NCBI GenBank assembly: GCA_015099395.1
Contig: AP024096.1
Span: forward strand, 1,798,001-1,862,000
Direction of reading: 5' to 3'
Length of the DNA stretch: 64,000 nt
Source of the DNA: Ktedonobacteria bacterium brp13
GTDB taxonomy: Bacteria > Chloroflexota > Ktedonobacteria > Ktedonobacterales > Ktedonobacteraceae
A program made the translations under genes and the position numbers. This document shows positions 60,910 to 64,000 of the stretch, piece by piece (position 1 is the stretch's first letter; every line of letters begins with the position of its first letter). The notes below the pieces were generated by a model that made no database searches, was not told the origin of the DNA, and saw nothing but the letters and a program-made list of their open reading frames with translations.

Positions 60910-61962
60910 ATGCGGATCAATAAGCAACATCCTGGTCTGAGGAAGCTCGCCTGGGTCGCAGCACTGATGCTGCTGGTGGTTCTGAGTGGCTGTGGCTCAC
61001 AAACGACGAGTACGACCGGAAGCAGCGGGAGCGACACAACCAAACTGGCGGTTGTGGTTGGCGGCCCACATCCCTATTTTGCCCCTATGCCGGGGGCCAC
61101 GAAGGACGCGCAAACAGGCTTTCATATTTCGCAAGCGACGTACCGCGTTCCTACAGCCTTCACCCTGAATGACGAAAATCAGGCTATCGAGAGTTTGGCA
61201 TCGCAAGGCTACAATGCCTTTGCCATCTACCCGGATGATGCCAACGGTTCCAATGCTACAATTGCTGAATTAAAGGCCAAAGGCATTTCGGTTGCTGAAA
61301 TTGGGGCTTGTACCAAACAACCCTCGCTAGCAGCCTTCTGCCTGGCCACCGATGTCTCTCAGGCAGCGTATGACGCGACCAAGAACTTGATCCAGGCCAT
61401 GGGAGGAAAGGGCAAAATCGTGCACCTCACCGGTCAGCTCATCGATCCTAACACGACCTTGAGAGAACAGGCGGTGCAAAAAGCGGTGGCCGAGACTAAT
61501 GGGGCGGTTCAACTGGTGCAGACCATTGCCGACATCGATTCCCCTGGTCCGGCTGATACCGCCGTGCATAATCTCCTGGCTGCGCAGGGCAATACGATTA
61601 CGGGCATTGTCGCGACCGCGTACAATCCAGCGGTTGCAGCAGCTAAAGCGCTCACCGATGCTCAGAATACCCATATCAAACTGATAGGCATTGATACCGA
61701 TCCGATTGTGATCAAGGCTATCCAGGAAGGCTATGCCGCAGGTACGATGGAGCAAAATCCGTATGGTCAGGCATATATCGCGGCCTACGCGCTGGACCTT
61801 ATAGTCAGCCACGGCTGTAAGATCAAAGCTGGCGCACCCTTCCAGATCGACTCTGGTACAACGCTCATCGATAAATCCAATGTTGGCAATTATGTTGCGG
61901 CCTCACAAACCGTGACGCAGCAAATTCAGCAAAGCTTTAAAAGCAAATACCTGTCCTGCTAA
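60910..61962 (+). CDS. Sugar-type ABC transporter substrate-binding lipoprotein
   Basis: 350 aa with a lipoprotein signal peptide: basic MRINKQHPGLRK, hydrophobic WVAALMLLVVL and lipobox LSGC (Cys at 28). A Ser/Thr/Gly linker follows, then a periplasmic-binding fold of the RbsB kind (AVVVGGPHPYFAPM, AFAIYPDDANGS, IKLIGIDTDPIVIKAI). It captures a small solute, probably a sugar or sugar acid, for the permease at 63217. First gene of the operon controlled by the palindromes at 60849. Confidence 0.9.
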   Translation: MRINKQHPGLRKLAWVAALMLLVVLSGCGSQTTSTTGSSGSDTTKLAVVVGGPHPYFAPMPGATKDAQTGFHISQATYRVPTAFTLNDENQAIESLASQGYNAFAIYPDDANGSNATIAELKAKGISVAEIGACTKQPSLAAFCLATDVSQAAYDATKNLIQAMGGKGKIVHLTGQLIDPNTTLREQAVQKAVAETNGAVQLVQTIADIDSPGPADTAVHNLLAAQGNTITGIVATAYNPAVAAAKALTDAQNTHIKLIGIDTDPIVIKAIQEGYAAGTMEQNPYGQAYIAAYALDLIVSHGCKIKAGAPFQIDSGTTLIDKSNVGNYVAASQTVTQQIQQSFKSKYLSC

Positions 61963-62112
61963 GCTGATGAGCCATCTCGCATGAAAAAGAGGGCGCCGCG
62001 ACCTGCGCGTGACGTGGAGAGAATCGGTGCCCCCTTCTCCCATCTATCCCAATACGCGCGCTCCTCCTGATCTCATACCTTGGGAGAGCGTCGTTTAGCC
62101 GAAGGGAACACT

Positions 62113-63201
62113 ATGTCGAAAATTAGACGAGTTGACGCCTATCTTTGTGACATTGAAGTTGAACGTCCGCGAACAGACGCAATTCAAGCTTTTCTCAAAC
62201 AAGAGACAATCTTTGTGGAAATTGAAACGGAAGACGCTATCAACGGTATTGGCTACTCCTATACCATTGGAACTGGAGGGCGAGCCGTTCTCCAATTGCT
62301 CAAGCAAGATCTTCTTCACTTGTTAGTGGGTGAAGATGCTTGCCAGATTGAAGCGCTCTGGCAAAAGCTCTTCTGGGCCACGCACGCTACCGCCGTGGGA
62401 GCGATTACCAGCCTGGCGCTGGCTGCGGTAGATACTGCCCTCTGGGATGTGCGCTGTAAGGCGGCAAGGCAACCTCTCTGGTTGCTCGCGGGCGGCGCGA
62501 AAAAGAAAGTTCCCTTATACGATACCGAAGGCGGCTGGCTGCATCTCTCGACCGAGGAGCTGGTGCAAGGAGCGATTGAATCGAAAAAGAGGGGCTGGCC
62601 GGGCGTCAAACTCAAAATCGGCAAACCATACGCGGAGGAGGATGCCGAGCGGCTCCAGGCCGTGCGCCAGGCTATCGGGTCGCGTATGCATTTGATGGTC
62701 GATGCGAATCAATCGATGACGTATCCCGAAGCCAAGAGACGCGCACGCTTCCTTGAGGAGGCCGGAGTCTTCTGGTTTGAAGAGCCATTGCCTGCGGAGG
62801 ATGTCAGTGGACACGCGCGGCTGGCTTCCTCTACCAGTGTACCAATCGCGGTGGGAGAGAGTATTTACAGTTCCAGCCATTTTCGTGAGTACCTGGCGAC
62901 AGGCGCAGCAGGCATCATTCAGGTAGACGCCGCGCGTATTGGAGGTATTACGCCCTGGCTGAAAGTAGCTCATTTAGCGGAGAGCTTTAATGTGCAGGTG
63001 GCTCCTCACTTTTTGATGGAGCTGCATATTAGTCTGGCCGCCGCCGTCCCCAACAGCCTCTATGTGGAGCATATCCCGCAGTTGCGAGCTGTTACAACCC
63101 GCGAGGTCCAGATTGAGGAGGGCTATGCTCTGGCGCCCAACGAACCAGGCCTGGGCATTGCCTGGGATATGCAGGCAATTGAGCGCACCAGGGTCGCGTA
63201 A
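62113..63201 (+). CDS. Mandelate racemase/muconate lactonizing enzyme-family protein (MR subgroup)
   Basis: 362 aa. The ATG at 62113 with GAAGGGA is chosen over 62080. All catalytic and metal residues are present: Lys166-x-Lys168 (VKLKIG), metal ligands Asp197 (DANQS), Glu223 (FEEPL) and Glu249 (VGESIY), then Asp272 (VDAARIGG), His299 (APHF) and Glu319 (YVEHI). Each is offset by +2 from Pseudomonas mandelate racemase numbering as I recall it. The enzyme abstracts a proton next to a carboxylate. Beside a sugar-type ABC transporter, an acid-sugar dehydratase or epimerase is more likely than true mandelate racemase (inference). Confidence 0.9.
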   Translation: MSKIRRVDAYLCDIEVERPRTDAIQAFLKQETIFVEIETEDAINGIGYSYTIGTGGRAVLQLLKQDLLHLLVGEDACQIEALWQKLFWATHATAVGAITSLALAAVDTALWDVRCKAARQPLWLLAGGAKKKVPLYDTEGGWLHLSTEELVQGAIESKKRGWPGVKLKIGKPYAEEDAERLQAVRQAIGSRMHLMVDANQSMTYPEAKRRARFLEEAGVFWFEEPLPAEDVSGHARLASSTSVPIAVGESIYSSSHFREYLATGAAGIIQVDAARIGGITPWLKVAHLAESFNVQVAPHFLMELHISLAAAVPNSLYVEHIPQLRAVTTREVQIEEGYALAPNEPGLGIAWDMQAIERTRVA

Positions 63202-63216
63202 GAAAGCAGGTATATG

Positions 63217-64000
63217 ATGAATACCAAACAGGGCGGATCATCCCGCCTCTCTTTTGGAGGGCGCACACTCATCCCGTCTACGCTCCTGCGCATCTCGCCC
63301 CAGGCTGGCCTGTTGCTCGTGAATCTGCTTCTGTGGGCGATTTTTGGGTTGGTCGCTGATGGTTTCCTCAGCAGCTTCAATCTGTTTGCCTTGAGCCGAG
63401 ATATCGCGCTTTTTACGGCCATTGGCTTTGCCCAGATGCTCGCAATCTCTATGGGCGAGATGAATCTTTCGGTAGGAGCAATCGGAGGAGTGGCAGCCAT
63501 CTTCGCTGGCTGGTTGATGCAGGCATTTGGGATACCGTTTGTGCTGGCAGCCGTGCTGACCATTTTGCTCGGCGCGGTTATGGGCTGGTTCAATGGTTGG
63601 CTGACTGTACGCACCAATATCAATAGTTTTATTGTCACATTAGCTATGGCCAGTGTCTATACCGGGCTCTTGATGATCATTACGAAAGCGCAGGTTTTTA
63701 GCAATCTGCCATTCGACTTTATTCGCTTTGGGCAGGCAAGCCTTGGCTTCGTTTCACTGCTTCTGCTCATTGTCTTGTTGCTGGCCGGGTTGCTGATCGT
63801 GCTCTACCGTAATAGCGAGTTGGGCAGATGGATGCTGGCAGTGGGCGCCAATCGGCGGGCAGCGGAGTTCGCGGGCATTCCGGTGGGTCGCACGCTCCAG
63901 ATTGGCCACGCGCTCTCCGGGTTGCTGGCGGGATTGGCTGGCGTGTTATTCGCTGCGCGGCTGGCCTCCGCGTTGCCTTCAATTGGCGTCGATTGGGTGC
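63217..64000 (+). CDS. ABC transporter permease (RbsC-like), cut by window edge
   Basis: Open to the right edge (~261 codons; an ATG at 63214 is in the same frame). AGCAGG lies 6 nt before the ATG. Multiple membrane helices, with MGEMNLSVGAIGGVAAIFAG, INSFIVTLAMASVYTGLLMI and the ATPase-contact loop GRWMLAVGANRRAAEFAGI typical of BPD_transp_2 sugar permeases. It lies 15 bp after the enolase-superfamily gene, in one operon with the binding protein. The ATPase is expected further right. Confidence 0.9.
   Translation, partial: MNTKQGGSSRLSFGGRTLIPSTLLRISPQAGLLLVNLLLWAIFGLVADGFLSSFNLFALSRDIALFTAIGFAQMLAISMGEMNLSVGAIGGVAAIFAGWLMQAFGIPFVLAAVLTILLGAVMGWFNGWLTVRTNINSFIVTLAMASVYTGLLMIITKAQVFSNLPFDFIRFGQASLGFVSLLLLIVLLLAGLLIVLYRNSELGRWMLAVGANRRAAEFAGIPVGRTLQIGHALSGLLAGLAGVLFAARLASALPSIGVDWV

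Noticed and set aside
1..64000. tRNA genes and CRISPR arrays
   Set aside because: Looked for T-arm GGTTCGAATCC-like text and for regularly spaced direct repeats; none convincing was found. A computed scan (tRNAscan-SE, CRISPRCasFinder) would be decisive.

Overview
The window looks like accessory chromosome of a large-genome, transposon-rich bacterium. Transposases of the IS1, IS4, IS6, ISL3 and IS66 types, decayed tyrosine-integrase fragments, ECF sigma factors with extra domains, a MocR regulator and an insecticidal-type Tc toxin locus together suggest a Ktedonobacter-like member of the Chloroflexota. That placement rests on gene style only; no rRNA or other marker gene is present. About a third of the window is insertion sequences, their debris, or gene fragments broken by them.

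Layout. 1-3 kb: a hypothetical protein and an IS1 element inserted at the end of a small zinc-finger ORF. 3.3-6.8 kb: a TetR regulator, two aldo/keto reductases and three matching operators (AATGAGT-N8-ACTCATT). The second reductase is GC-rich and looks imported. 7-14 kb: broken IS4, a complete-ended but frameshifted ISL3 element with a passenger gene, a truncated integrase, a mosaic of group II intron-like RNA, and a 42-bp perfect inverted repeat. 15-20.2 kb: a tight operon of cytochrome P450, adenylation domain with a degenerate carrier-like tail, type II thioesterase, cupin and SDR, which reads as a small unit for modifying a thioester-bound aromatic amino acid. 20.3-27 kb: IS6, a TetR/peroxiredoxin pair, an amidohydrolase, another TetR with a decayed SDR target, and remnants of integrase, IS66 and endonuclease III.

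27.9-46.8 kb holds the most notable system: a two-gene Tc toxin locus. The first gene is a TcB-TcC fusion of 2640 aa (SpvB, beta-propeller, RHS shell, RHS core, variable C-terminal toxin). The second is a very large TcA-type translocator of 3581 aa with a central PA14-like domain and a duplicated N-terminal beta module. The inferred assembly is a TcA pentamer that docks the BC cocoon and injects the C-terminal domain, which resembles an ADP-ribosyltransferase.

47-64 kb: a head-to-head pair of IS6 transposases that truncates an ECF-sigma/zinc-ribbon gene, an MFS exporter, MocR, SnoaL-like, GNAT and ECF-SnoaL genes, EthD and LLM oxidoreductase genes, a broken IS1, a nonsense-interrupted DHFR-like gene, and at the right edge a sugar-acid-type locus: FCD-GntR regulator, lipoprotein binding protein, mandelate-racemase-like enzyme and the start of an ABC permease, with a palindromic operator between regulator and transporter.
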